From positions 2,542,001 to 2,606,000 of the forward strand of contig OX344764.1 in the NCBI GenBank assembly GCA_947034895.1: a DNA stretch of 64,000 bases, given 5' to 3'. The stretch comes from Rhytidiadelphus loreus (lineage: Eukaryota > Streptophyta > Bryopsida > Hypnales > Hylocomiaceae). The translations under genes and the position numbers were made by a program. The notes below the pieces were generated by a model. It saw only the letters and a list, made by a program, of their open reading frames with translations. It searched no databases and was not told where the DNA came from. Shown piece after piece: positions 37,002 through 48,475 of this stretch. Each line of letters opens with the position of its first letter. The stretch's first letter is position 1.

Positions 37002-37900
37002 TATTTTGTATTTTGAAATTCATTTGATAAATTATACACTTGTAGAATGACTATTTGAGATTTGCTTAAATCCATAGGGAAAGTTTTTATTTAAATCTCT
37101 TTCCTCTAATTTTAAGTTAGAGGTGAAGATGGTAAGTAATTCATAAGTACAAAGATGCTTGGTGAATCAACAAAATTAAATGGGGAAGGTATTGCAAATA
37201 TCTTCGTGCATTATTTTGTATTTTGAAATACACCGGATAAATTATAGACCCATAGGGTAAATCTTTGAGATTTGCATAAATTAAATCAAAAGGAGAAGTT
37301 TTCATTTAAATCCCTTTCCTACTAATTTTTTAAGTTAGAGATGAAGGTGGTCAATAATTCATGAGTACAAAGATGTTTGGAGAATCAAGAAAATTAAATA
37401 GAAAATGTATTGCAAATATCTCTATGCTTTATTTTGTATTTTGAAATATAGTTGATAAGTTATACACCCGTAGGGTAATTCTTTGAGATTTGCATAAATT
37501 AAATCAAAAGGAGAAGTTTTTCTTTAAATCCCTTCTCTCTAATTTTTAAATTAAAGATGAAGGTAAATAATTCATGAATACAAAGATGCTTGGAGAATCA
37601 AGAAAATTAAATGGGGAAGGTATTACAAATATCTTCATGCATTATTTTGTATTTTGAAATACACTTGATAAATTATAGATCCTTTAGTAGGATAATTCGT
37701 TGAAATATGCATAAATTAAATCAAAAGGGGAAATTTTTCTTTAAATCCCTTCCATCTAATTTTTAAGTTAGAGATGATGGTGGTAAATAATTCATGAGTA
37801 CAAGAATACTTGGAAAAAAGAAGAATTCAAATGGGGAAGTTTTTTATATAAATCTTCGTGCATTATTTTGTATTTTAAAATCCACCTCATGAATAATCAC
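37002..37900 (+). repeat. Four-unit tandem repeat, period about 211-221 bp
   Basis: Units start with TTTTGTATTTTGAAAT at about 37003, 37213, 37431, 37643 and (partial) 37865. They continue with GATAAATTATA, AATTCTTTGAGATTTGCATA, AATCCCTT, AGATGAAGGTGGT and TTGGAGAATCAAGAAAATTA. Confidence 0.85.
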
Positions 37901-38127
37901 TAGAAGAGAAAGGAATGTTTTAGGTATGGTCTTAGCAATATAGTTCTATAATTTATGACCTTTTAGCAAATTATAGTAAATATTTATTAGAAATACATTT
38001 TTTTTCAATAAAAATTTACTAAAAATCTCCCTAAAGATCATAAGAGTATAAGACTGTAGGACTATACTACTAGGTTGTACTTAAAACAACATTTTCTTTT
38101 GTAGAGAATACATTGTTAGGATGTTAA

Positions 38128-39010
38128 GTTCTAAAGTCTCAATTGTCTTTGTAGCTTGCAAAATGGATTTTGGGCAACTTCATATAAGGTCAATTTTTTA
38201 TGAAGCTTTTGAAACTTTTTCATGATATAGATAAACTTACTAGTTTTATGGGATTGTAATTTGTATTTTAATTGGTGCCAAAGAGCAAGAGTTATACCAC
38301 AATAAGCCTAAATATAAATTAGGTGAACAAAAAAGAGTTCACAAAAACTTGAATTAAAAATTAAAGTTTTTTTGTTCTCATAGATTGAAATTTTTTTGTA
38401 CTTCAAAAGCTTTGGTTCATTTTTTTTGGATTGATGGTATGAAAGTTATAGAGCATCTTCTTTTGTGAGCAATCATAGTATCATATTAAAAAAAATTAGG
38501 CATAGGATTCTTTTGGGCCACTCAAATTTCAAACTTTTTCAAAACAATTTAACAAATAAGTTCAAAAAATTATCTTTGATTGATAGAACAATCTCACCAT
38601 TGGGATTAGTGTGTTTTAATTCCATTTTGAAGCTATTAATGATAAAGTTTTTTCTCTCTATAATGTACTTTCTTCTACTTAATAATTTTTTAAAGAATGA
38701 AATCACATTATTTTAAAATTTAAAATTTTTTATATTTTCAAATCAATTTTGAATGATGAAATTTTTTAAATTCAAGACTGTAATGCAAACTTTTTTAAGT
38801 TAAGAAGATTCAAAGTAGTTAACTTTGCCAATATGTCACAAATGTGATTTCTTCACTTTGAACGCATTTACCTTGCAATCTATGTGGTGAAAGTGTTTGA
38901 AATTTTTTCCACACATTGTCGTACTATTCTACTTTAAGATCCTATGGTTACATATTCAAAAATACCATTAATTTTTTTTTCTCTTTGTACTAGAAATAAT
39001 AATTTTGAGA
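38128..39010. mobile_element. Degenerate member of the TTAA-element family
   Basis: The left end TTAAGTTCTAAAGTCTCAATTG and interior blocks (CAATCTCACCATTGGGATTA, AATTCCATTTT, TTTTGAGAGTTTTTTTGGACA) match the family. No clean right TTAA; the right side runs into the GTCGCCCC array. Confidence 0.5.
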
Positions 39011-39029
39011 GTTTTTTTGGACAATTGCA

Positions 39030-39242
39030 ACAAAGAGGTCGCCCCTAGAGACCAGAGGTCGCCCCTAGGGACCAGAGGTCGCCCCTAGACCCACGTCGCC
39101 CTTAAAGGGACTAGAGGTCGCCCCTAGACCCGCGGTCGCCCTTAAAGGGACCAAAGGTCACCCCTAGACCCGCAGTTGCCCTAGATTTTGGACCCGCAGT
39201 CGCCCCTACCCGTAGTTGCCCCTACTCGCGGTCGCCCCTCAT
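39030..39242 (+). repeat. Right subterminal GTCGCCCCTA array
   Basis: About ten copies of (A/G)GTCGCCC(C/T)TA(G/A)(A/G) with CCCGCGG or GGGACCAGAG spacers, period about 17-22 bases. They are oriented opposite to the left subterminal motifs at 32880-32970. Confidence 0.85.
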
Positions 39243-39426
39243 GAAGCATGCCACATCATAGCCACGTAGGACAATCTGTTTTACCAAGGGATAAAAAAAT
39301 TTGAAATCCGAAATCCATACACGACAACAAAAACCGCCCATACTCAACAACTCGACAATTCGACATGTGACATGCGACGTCTATTAGACACAAAAACCCG
39401 AAATTTTGTCAGACAAGACAACCCTG

Positions 39427-40230
39427 ACAACAAGCAATGGTTTTGGCAAGCAGGGGTTTCGGGCAGTCGAGCAAGTAACAAGCAGGGGTTTCGGAAATGC
39501 CAGGATGAAGCAAGCAAGTAGGGGTTTTGGATCATATAGAACATTTTCTAATGATCAAATGCCTTTGTGTACCTAGTGGATGTGTTGCTTAGCGCGACTC
39601 GCGCTAAACAGGCAGATTGAAGTCCGTGGGGTTTTTTGAATTGACAAATAAATTGATAGCGGTTGTGTTCTTTTTAGTTTTTTTGATGCGTTGCTGTCAT
39701 TTAGCGCGAGCCGTGCTAAAATGACTAATTTGTTCTGATTTGTTTTGGATCTCCAAGACTTGTTCTGAGAGGTCTCCTGATAGGTCTCCTGATAGCAGGT
39801 TGATACGTAGCAGCCTAGATACCCGGGAAGGACCATTGTATTCACGGTATCTCAATCTTGAGATATTTTGCTTGTGATATAATGAAGGTGCCCCGTATAC
39901 CCGGTGTGATCACTGACTAGCTTGCATTGTAGTCTAAGTTATCTTATTTCTCCTTGTGCATTGCGCTCCCATCTTGTGCCTCTTGATCTACTCTGCCGGT
40001 TCTACCATTTTCTTCCCTTGCTGAGGATCTGCACTTTCAACGTCTATGCTCAGAGTTTCATTTAGGTTTCCGTAGCGGTTGATTACAGAAGGATTAGATT
40101 TCTAGTCGAACCGTAGTTGAAGCACCTTTGGAAAATCAGGTTTTGTAGTGGATCACGAAGTAATTTGAGGAAATATAATTCATGGTCTTAGCGCTGAAGG
40201 CAGCTTATAGCTAGATTTTATATTGAACTG
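39427..40230. other. Intergenic, with repeats and two GCGC palindromes
   Basis: CAAGCAGGGGTTTCGG repeats occur at 39446-39540. TTAGCGCG-ACT-CGCGCTAA (39589-39607) and TTTAGCGCGAGCCGTGCTAAA (39700-39720) are near-palindromes 110 bases apart. The rest (39800-40230) may be upstream sequence of the membrin gene. Confidence 0.45.
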
Positions 40231-40307
40231 CGGAATTCCGTTATGATCCATGATTGCAACCGAGCTCGAATTAATTGGACATGAGCTAGGGTTTGGGGAA
40301 GAGAGCA

Positions 40308-41352
40308 ATGGTAGAGGATCATGGCGGGGAGGGGAGCTTAGGAGCTGTTGCAGGGGCACTGCCCTTGGATAGGACGTACAACCAAGCTCGCTGGGCGTTG
40401 TTGATGGTGCGCGATGGATTGGAGCGCCTGGAGCGATTGGAAATGGGAGGGCAACAACCAGTAGCGCGAGGAGCCCTAGCTACTGCGGGATCAGAGGGGG
40501 ACAGGATGCACATGGGCAACAAGCACTCGTGGCGCCGGACCTCCTGGAGCATCTGAGAAAGGAGATCGGGCAGTTGCAAGTTGCCAGCGAGGACATGAAC
40601 AGGATGTTGCGGAACTAGGTGTTAACGGAGGCACATCAGGATCTCTGGAAGCGCCGCATTGAGCAAATCGCGGAGGATTTGGAGTCTTTCAAGGTGGGAC
40701 TCAATCGCTAGCTACTGTGCCAATACCGACTGCAAGTCGAAGCGCAGGAGCGCGCCAAGCTTTTTCGTCGCATTAGAGGGGACAGAGCGCACATCTTGTA
40801 GGTGCAGTAGACTTGCCATTGATTGCATACCACGGGTTTCAAATTATTTATCAAATTCCAAATTATGGTAACTGATTCGAGTTTAGCGATGAGTGGGTCT
40901 TAAATCTTCCACAAGAAAAGTGGTTCAAGAATCTTGTAGATCTTGTGATGCACGAAGCATTTAACGATGAATGTCTTAGAAACAAGGGCTTCACCTATAA
41001 TGCACATGATCCATTGCACGTAGTTATTCTGACTTGCCTGCGGTGCGTAAGAAGGGGAAACGTTTGGTTGATGGCAATCTATTTGATCTCAACGGATTGA
41101 TTATATGCACAACTTGATTACACAAGTGCTAAGATAAGATATTACCATATGGTATTGTAGGAAGTTGCTGTTCTAGCCAATAACGCAGTTCAACGAGACC
41201 GACTTAAATCAGCAGAAAGGAAGGTGTACGATGTGTTGAACACTGTGGGTTTGGGTAACAGGACAATGCGCTTGATCGAGAGACGGCAGAAAGTGGATCC
41301 GTGGATTGCTTATGGTGGCATGGTGTTTATAATAATCATTCTCATTGTTTAG
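40308..41352 (+). pseudogene. Membrin-type Golgi Qb-SNARE pseudogene (MEMB11/GOSR2-like)
   Basis: Membrin is a SNARE of ER-Golgi and intra-Golgi fusion. The N-terminal part, from ATG 40308, has ARWALLMVRDGLERLERLE. After a frameshift near 40500 the frame gives QDLWKRRIEQIAEDLESF and EAQERAKLFRRIRGDRAHIL, matching the plant membrin Habc and linker region. The last exon after 41160 encodes QRDRLKSAERKVYDVLN, then VGLGNRTMRLIERR (SNARE motif), then a C-terminal hydrophobic anchor ending at TAG 41352. In-frame TAG codons at 40616 and 40709, the frameshift, and a missing segment between RAHIL and the last exon make it a pseudogene. A donor-like GTAGGT at about 40797 and an AG at about 41160 suggest it kept intron structure, so it is not a clean retrocopy. 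The giant transposon starts 165 bases past its stop. Confidence 0.8.
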
Positions 41353-41508
41353 TTGGGCCCTCTATTCTTCTAGTAGTTTTGAGTAGCTTTGTTTGAACTG
41401 TATTTAGTTCGATCTTATTGATTTTTTGATGAACTCATAGAATGTTCTTCATTGATTCTAGTGATATTTAGCGGGGGGCATCTAAAATGTGTTTTTATCA
41501 ACATGCTT
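41353..41508. other. Short spacer between pseudogene and giant transposon
   Basis: AT-rich, perhaps the old 3' untranslated region of the membrin gene. Confidence 0.4.
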
Positions 41509-41516
41509 CGGTGATC
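41509..41516. other. Left target-site duplication CGGTGATC
   Basis: Identical to 56722-56729. It directly abuts the CAGGG end. Confidence 0.95.
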
Positions 41517-41529
41517 CAGGGTTGTCTAT

Positions 41530-41960
41530 CCAGACATGACGTGGGCTTTTTACGTCCGGATGTCATGACGCGTCTGTCCTGACGCGTCACAGCCCGTCGC
41601 CGATACTGACGGGACCATCTGCAGCGCGGATGAAGTCTGTCCATTTTGCAACGGCGTTGGGCCGTCTCCAAGACGGTCATTCCGTCGCCGAATGGACATC
41701 CGTCTCCTAAACGGAGAGCCCGTCTCTGGACGAAGAGGCCATCCTCTGGACGGAGAGCCCGTCTCTAGATGAAGAGGCCGTCTCTGGATGGAATTCTCGT
41801 TTCCAGGATGGTAATCCATCCCCTGGACGCGAATCCGTCCTTTGGATGGGAAACCGTCCCCTAGACCGGAATACATTGCTAGATGGGACAGTTGCCGCTT
41901 GGACGGTTTCGTTGGCGGGGCTGCGGGTTTAGGGTCCACCCCATCAGCCGTCACTCCGTC
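41530..41960 (+). repeat. Left subterminal array, CCGTC/GACGG every ~20 bp
   Basis: Units like GGACGGAGAGCCCGTCTCT alternate CCGTC and GACGG (many with GGATGG, CCATC variants), period close to 20 bases. It sits between the transposon end and the transposase promoter. The motif is a candidate transposase-binding site by analogy with hAT subterminal repeats. Confidence 0.85.
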
Positions 41961-41965
41961 TAGCT

Positions 41966-42015
41966 GGGTTTAGGGTTTAGGGTTTTAGGGAGGGCTTCAA
42001 GGTGTATATTAAGGA
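41966..42015 (+). promoter_or_regulatory. Putative transposase promoter with TTTAGGG motifs
   Basis: GGGTTTAGGGTTTAGGG is followed by TTTTAGGG and then a TATA-like GTGTATATTAAGG (about 42002-42014). It lies between the CCGTC array and the leader. A T-rich acceptor (TTGGTGCAG, about 42190) suggests a leader intron before the ATG. Confidence 0.5.
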
Positions 42016-42219
42016 CTTCCGCCTATTCAAGGTTACTTTCCCTTGTTAATTTTGCCTTTCATGACTTGATTGGAGTACAACCATTGCGGTAGAGCGAAGT
42101 CCAAGAAGAGTGTGGCACTTGTTGTGAGAGCAACAAGTGTTGTTTCCACATCACATTTCAAACAAAATACTAATATTTTTTTTGGTGCAGGGGCAGGTAG
42201 AAGAGGACAAATAAGAGCA

Positions 42220-45200
42220 ATGGGTGGAGGAAGATCATAGTGGGAACCTTGGTACACACTACGGCCAGATGGAAAAGTTGTTTGCAAGTTTTGCGAAGCT
42301 TTGCTAAGCTATCGAAAGGATCGGTTGCTTTTCCATTTGGGATAAAGACGAAATGACACCCTCTTTGGAGTGAGAGCGTGCACTAAAGTCAATGCAGCCG
42401 TGAAGGTAATGTTTTTTAATTGTGGAGGACATATACCTACGGACACTTCGCATGGAAATGGACGCGACGTGGAAGTGACATCACCATCAACGACACTACC
42501 AAGTGTAGTACGTGACGAGCAACAACCTGATGCTTCAATCTCAGCAAACGATGGAGGAGAAAACACTGGTGGGCAAAGCTCTCAAGTACGATCATCGGAG
42601 GCGCCCAATCCTAATTTGACCCACAGTTGATCAATGAGGCAACTATCTGTACAAGAAGGAATGAACGTATCAAATAAGCAAGTACTACACAAGAAGTGGG
42701 CTAAGTTTTTCTATGAAGCCAATATACCATTCAATGTAGTGAGGCATCCTGCTTTTCTGGATGCAATGAAATCAACATCGGAATCGAGAGTTGGCAACAA
42801 ACCTCCAGCGTACCATGCACTTCGTACAAAGCTCATAAAATCTACAAAAGACGAAGTGGCAGCAATTGTAGCAGAGAAGACAAGGGCACCAATCCACAAG
42901 TATGGCGTTACAATATGCTCTGATGGATGGGACAATGTTACACATCGACCGTTGATGAATGTCATGTTGACATGTACAAGTGGAGAGGTATTTCTTGAAT
43001 CGATAGACACAACAGGCAAATGCAAAGATGCTACTTACGTGGCTAATTGCATGGGTGATTACATTGACGAGGTAAGGGTACAGAACGTGGTACAAGTTTG
43101 TTCAGACAATGCAGCAAACATGTTGGCCACTGACGCTCTGTTACTTCGTAGATTTCCACACATATTTTCAAGGGTATTCAGCACATGCACTTGACCTTCT
43201 ACTTGAAGATTGGAGAAAACAAGATTGGATAACAAGTATGGCCAAGTCAATTGTGAAATACATTCAAACGCATCACATGCCACTTGCAATCTTTCGATGA
43301 CATTCTCCTAATCACGTTTTGAAAAATCCTGTTCAAACACGCTTTGCAACCATGTTCCTCATAATGGAACGTTTGGTGGAGGTGAGGGAAGTGGTAGAAT
43401 CGACAGTCCACAATCCGCAGTGGAATGAGTACACGCGGAGATTAGCATCCAATCAAAAGAAAAGAAAAGCTAATGATGTGCGACGATATGTGCGAACGAA
43501 TGAATTTTGGAGGAGATGTTTGAACTTTGTGAACATAGTGGAGCCCGTATTGATTGCTCTTCGAGAGTTTGATGGCAAGCACCCGTGCTTGGACAAGGCA
43601 TGGCTTGTGATGAAAAAGGTGGAAAAGCATGTTTTATCTTTAAGGAATCCACCATTTTCATTAGAGCCAAGGTATGCAATTTTCGCCATTGATGATTTCT
43701 ACAAGCGCTAGGACATACTCAAGACAGATTTGCATTATGCTGGGGCTCCATTGAATCCCTTTTTACTTGACGAAGTCTTGCTAATGAGGTGTTGGAGATC
43801 AAGCATTTGCTTCAGCTTTGTTTGAGTACCAAGCATTTAGAGATCGTCGAGGCATTTTCAGTGGACTTCCTGATGTAAACACCTTGAATTTGTAGCCTCA
43901 CAAATGGTGGGACCTTCTCGGAGCCAGTGCTCATACACTTGCACCAATTGCCAAAAAGATTCTCGCGCTAGTGTGTTCTGCATCGTCTTGTGAACGCAAT
44001 TGGAGCATGTATTCGTTTGTCTACAACAAATCACACAATAGATTGACATCAGAGCGTACTGAGGAATTGGTTTACATTTATACCAATTCCAAGACTCTTA
44101 GAGAAAGGGCTGCAGCAAATCCGACAAGGTAGTACACTAAAAACATGATGTCAGAGGATTCCATGACAGATGAATCTGATGGTCTAGACTGTGGTTTGGT
44201 TCTCTCTAATCCCAATGATGACGATTCAGATGATAGTTCAACTGACGACGATGAGCCACCGTTTGATAGATTTCGTGGGGCGAGAGGAGTGCGTCCTCTA
44301 ATTGATGCATCCGTATTTGACTTTGAAGAGGGGGATAATAACAACAATGACCACAAGGGACATCAAGGAAGTCCACCACGAATGCCACAAACGTGGAATG
44401 CTGGGCCAAGTGGGGGCAATGCAAATGAGGACATTGTGGCACCGAGACCATGAAGTCCAGACCCTATGGATGTACATGTTGATGCCACAATAGAAAGAGA
44501 TGGTGTTGACGTTGAAAGAGGACGTGAAGAAGACGTAGTTGTACCACTGTCATTGCCCATGAGGACCACCCGCAGAGAAGGGCCCCCTCAAGGTGGAGAA
44601 GCACATATGCCCCCTCCAAATCGAGTCTCGGTTGCACAATGGCAAATGCCAATATTGGAAAATCTACAAATCCAAAGTTCATCAAGGTCGTCTAGTTCCG
44701 AAGTTTGTCTACACAAACCAACTTCGTCGATAGGTACATGATTGGTTGGTATGGTGTCACAGCATGCGACTAGAAATACGACTTCATTGCGGCCACCTGT
44801 ACATGCCAATAATCGAGGGAAGCGTCCACGACCACAAGGTACTACCAGTGAACGTGTGAATAGTAGAACACGTAGAAGGCTGAGGAGGGAAGAAGCAGCT
44901 TCCCAACCATTTTTAAGAGAAGTTCAAACAGGAGGGCCCAATACAGATGGCATTATGGACGCAATGGGCCAACGACCTCTTCGGACGTTGTCTTCTATAG
45001 CTCGATTACAACAAAACCACAATTCTAAGGCCTCCAGCAAAAGTGGTAGTGCAACATCCAATGATGATGGTGAATCCATTGGTGGTACTATAGGTGAAGA
45101 TGGTGAGGTTCCAGGAGATACTGATTACAGGGGGCCGTTGCCTCAACAAGGTCCACTCGAAGAAATTGGTGGTAATGAACCAATAGTACAAGAAGCAAAT

Positions 45201-45242
45201 GCAAATACTTCTGTGCGCATTCTTAGGCATGGAAGACGTTGA
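42220..45242 (+). pseudogene. hAT transposase relic (BED finger, DUF659, hAT dimerisation)
   Basis: The protein opens with a BED zinc finger: WYTLRPDGKVVCKFCEALL, later FHLG, then RACTKV. A Ser/Gly-rich linker follows. Next is a DUF659-like core, HPAFLDAMKSTSESRVG and then CSDGWDNVTHRPLMN (first catalytic Asp) and VVQVCSDNAANM (second Asp). The C-terminal dimerisation region has WWDLLGASAHTLAPIAKKI, CSASSCERNWSMYSF (catalytic Glu) and LTSERTEELVYIYTN. A long acidic, Ser- and Arg-rich tail runs to 45242. In-frame stops occur at 42238, 42343, 42628, 43298, 43709, about 43893, 44451 and 44739, with frameshifts near 43170 and 43785. Every stop could arise from CAA, CAG or CGA by C-to-T. All three catalytic residues survive, so decay looks recent relative to protein divergence. 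Inactive as it stands. Confidence 0.88.
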
Positions 45243-46580
45243 GAGGAAATGAAAAGACAATAGGGTCTTCATGTTTTCAAATGCAATGGTTTTAGAGGCT
45301 CAATACCTTGCATATTGAAATCAGCATTAATATGAAACATGACTTTTGTTCCTTTCATTCTCATGGAACTATTTACCCCTAAAGTCCCAAAGTCATTACA
45401 CAAAAACCAACCCAAAACTGTCTTTTCTCTTGCATTTGCCTCAACATACGGAAAAAATGTTTCTTACAACATCTAACCGTAAGATCTTATACTTCACATG
45501 TTTTTTATCACGTGGTAAAAATTTCATGAAGTTTGACCGAATAGATTGAAAGATATTAGCATTCAAACTTGGAAAAAACTAGTTTTCTGAATGCTAGCTT
45601 TGCAATTTTAGATTAACTTTCACTGCGATTTATGGAAAACTGGGCCTTTGGGGCACTATTGTTTTTGAATTTATTTTTTTGAATATTCAAGAATTGAGTT
45701 CAAAATTTGAAAGAATTATTGCAATTGAAAGCTTTATGTGTTAAAATCCAAATAACACAGTTTGGTGTGTTTTTCATGTATGTTTTCTTTTTTTCAAATT
45801 TAATTAAAATTAAAATTATAAAACTATGTTTTTCATTCATTCATTTATGGTAAGAGTTTCAGATTATTCTGATACATATTATAATTGATAAAATTTGATT
45901 TCCACATTTAGCTTTATAAAATCACAATAAATTCATTTTTCCATTAAATTTTCTGAAAAAAATAAATAAATAGAAAATGAATTCTTACATATGGGGAAAA
46001 ATATTAAAATATTATGCTGATTTTCAATAAAAATATAAATTTGGTTTGATAGTCAAATTTGACTTCAAGCTCTTCTTTTTGGTTGTTTACTAGTTTTGGA
46101 CTTTTGGGTGTGAAAAATAAAACAACCAATTGAAAAAAATTCTGACTAGAAATCTCTATTGATATTTGTACCTCTTGTAAAAAACTAAAAATTTAGAATC
46201 TCTTGAATTGTTTTTTCTATTTTTACTTATTTATGGCAATATGGCATGAAGTGCAACAAAAATGATGACAATTACAATTTTCCACAAAACTAATTGAAAT
46301 TTCTTGTAGTGATATACAATTCAAAGTTTTTAGTACTAAAGATATAAGATTTTTGTTTAAATTCAATTTAAATGATAAAGTTAGGGAAGAGAAGAAGTTT
46401 TTTACAACTCAATGTTTAGGTAAAATACGTTCATAACTTTATATAAACCAAAATGAGTACAAAATGCATTGAAGCCACAAAGTGTGCTACATTGCTACGG
46501 ATGTCCTCAAGCCTATACTATAATAACCGCATGTGCTAAGTAAACACTAATTTTGCAACTATATGGTAATACACTATTAT
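45243..46580. other. Spacer between convergent genes, with a TTAA-family fragment
   Basis: TTTACCCCTAAAGTCCCAAAG at about 45372 is a left end of the TTAA-element family. AAGATCTTATACTTCAC and TCATGAAGTTTGACCGAATA (45480-45545) also occur at 33040-33120, 50385-50460 and 54405-54480. No gene; it should hold the 3' ends of the transposase and kinase-like genes. Confidence 0.5.
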
Positions 46581-48261
46581 CTAATCTTCATTGCGCGCCT
46601 GCTCTTTTTGAAGGTCTTGTTCTCTGCGGGCCTCGCGGTAGCAATCCACAGGTGGTGTCCAAAACGTTGGAGCACCACTTAGACGTTGCACGACATATGT
46701 CACCGAGCGTCGTTGTAGTGGCTCCACCTTGCACAATTCACCCAACATGGTTTGAAACGTACCAAATGCCGTATGGTCCGGAATCATCTCTACATTTCCG
46801 CGATCTTTTTTCCATACCTTCATAGCCAATTTCCCTATGGAGTATCCATTTGTGTGTATACTAACACACGGTGGCTTAACCCTGCGAGTAGGAGATGATG
46901 AAGTTCCTGTCTCTCCAGTCAAGTACATCAACTCAGGAGCCACCCACCAACGTTGCACTCAGGTTGCTTGTAACTTCCTTGGACAATTGAATTGGTAAAG
47001 AGAAGGGGTTTCTTCGTTGATGCGACTACCCATTCCCCAATCACATAGACCAATCCACACAGTTCTTCCATCATCATTCAGAAAGTGAAGCATAATGTTC
47101 TCCGGTGTGATGTCGTTGTGCAATACAGAGCACTGTTGCACTGCATCCACAATGCAAATCAACGCTCACGCAAGTTCGGTGCGCTTGCGTCTATATGCCA
47201 TGAGTCATTTTATGGCTTGCATTGTTTGTGGAGTTGCATCGTAAGCCACCTCTCCAATTTCATCTGGATCTCGGTTTTTCTCATCAAGGGTAAACATGGC
47301 GCCGAGAGTACCACCATTCTACCATTGCGAATAACACTCCATGGTCATGTCATTTATAGCAAAGAATTTGATGACCCCTGGATGCTCGCATGCACATACC
47401 AATGCCTCAATGGACAACTTCTCCCTCGCCTTCTTCAATTCATCCACGCGCAAGGCTAACTTCCCAGCTAATTCCATATTCTCGGGAATATATTTTGAAT
47501 TTTGAACACAGACCTTGTGCACCCTCCCATGCCCCCCTTGTTTGCTATGGCCTGACAAAGGAATCACCACCACTCTTCTTACAAAGAAAACCACTCCTTC
47601 TACAGCTTGTTGACCAAAGGCCAAATTCTGACTTCGTTGAAACCACGGAGCGGAACGGATGTTGTTTGAAGATAGTCCACGCATTGCTTCATGCCACCAA
47701 TACACCTTCTTGTACACAAATGCAATGCTTGTTGTCTGGGCACTACACTCTTCTGAAAGCCTTTTATTTTTTCCGCAACTTGGGCAAGGTTGAAGATACA
47801 CGTTTGCACTTGTGACTCCAACCAATGATCGAAGCATTCTTTTGTGCGGTCTTCATGCCATTCATCCGCGCTCATTGTTGTCCAGAACATGTGGTGGAAC
47901 TTTTGTTTAATGACATCCACTCCCTGTAATCCGCGTGAGATGTATGTTGTATTCAACTGCGAAATCGAATACTGCTCAAAAAAATCCAACGCCACTTCAT
48001 GCAATTTTCGCGTTGCACCCTTGCTTGGCCACTTCTCAGGATTTGTAGCCTTGTGCCTCCTTTGTTGTTGTTTTTCCCCTTCGAAGACTCTCCGCCCACC
48101 ACAACAGCTCTGGCCCCTTCTGCAGCTACGGACCCTTCTGCAACTACGGCCTCCAAAACGGGCTCTGGTGATTCCGCATCCGGGTCCATGATCGGTGCAT
48201 CTCCAACACCTATCCACCAATCATCAACCTTTCTCTTCGAGAAATCACGATCAGCCATCAT
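46581..48261 (-). pseudogene. Protein-kinase-like gene carried by the transposon
   Basis: It starts MMADRDFSKRKVDDWWIG at 48261. An Ala/Val-rich segment and a basic region lead to WHEDRTKECFDHWLESQ and a CPSCGKNKR knuckle. The C-terminal half is kinase-like: glycine loop SKQGGHGRVHKV, candidate lysine in ELAGKLAL, helix C in ACEHPGVIKFFA, catalytic loop LHNDITPENIML (HRD changed to HND, with catalytic Asp and Asn kept), metal-binding loop LCDWGMGS (DFG changed to DWG), VAPELM (APE motif) and NGYSIGKLAMKVW. The stop is TAG at 46581. It is broken by frameshifts near 48075 and 47780 and stops at 47319, 47166 and 46959. The key catalytic residues suggest a once-active enzyme rather than a pseudokinase. 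Its closest kinase family is not clear to me. The gene converges on the transposase and diverges from the RING gene. Confidence 0.8.
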
Positions 48262-48456
48262 GACAGTAACAAGTAACAAAGAATCAAAATGAAAGGAATT
48301 AGGAATTTGGCTTCCACAAAGTGAAAAACCGCCCCCCTTATTCCTCAAACTAGCCTCTACTCAGCACCCGCGCTTGCAAGCAAGGACTGCAACCAATCCA
48401 AGACAAGAAAGCACCGTCAGAGCAGGAGAGACTGTGGCAAATGTACCCTAAAAAAA

Positions 48457-48470
48457 GTCTTATATATCCA
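48457..48470 (-). promoter_or_regulatory. TATA box of the kinase-like gene
   Basis: On the minus strand the sequence is GGATATATAAGAC, about 200 bases upstream of the ATG and directly beside the GACGG array. Confidence 0.6.
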
Positions 48471-48475
48471 TTTCA

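Larger units (their letters stand above)
32727..39426. mobile_element. 6.7-kb non-coding element with CAGGGTTGTCT ends
   Basis: CAGGGTTGTCT begins at 32727 and its reverse complement ends at 39426, the same 11-bp end as the 15.2-kb element at 41517-56721. Subterminal zones correspond: GACAACTCGACAACTCGAC and GACGTCTAGTAGA on the left mirror TCGACAATTCGACATG and GACGTCTATTAGACA on the right. Both sides then carry GCGAC/GTCGCCCC motif arrays. Flanking octamers (TGAAAGAG, ACAACAAG) do not match, so the two ends may have been brought together by recombination or deletion. No transposase remains. It hosts two TTAA elements, a GC-rich 150-bp array and a 215-bp array. Confidence 0.65.

Noticed and set aside
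32727..41527. Pairing 32727 with an end other than 39426, or 39426 with 41517, as one element
   Set aside because: None of the alternative pairings gives a matching octamer, and orientation or subterminal motifs fit less well.
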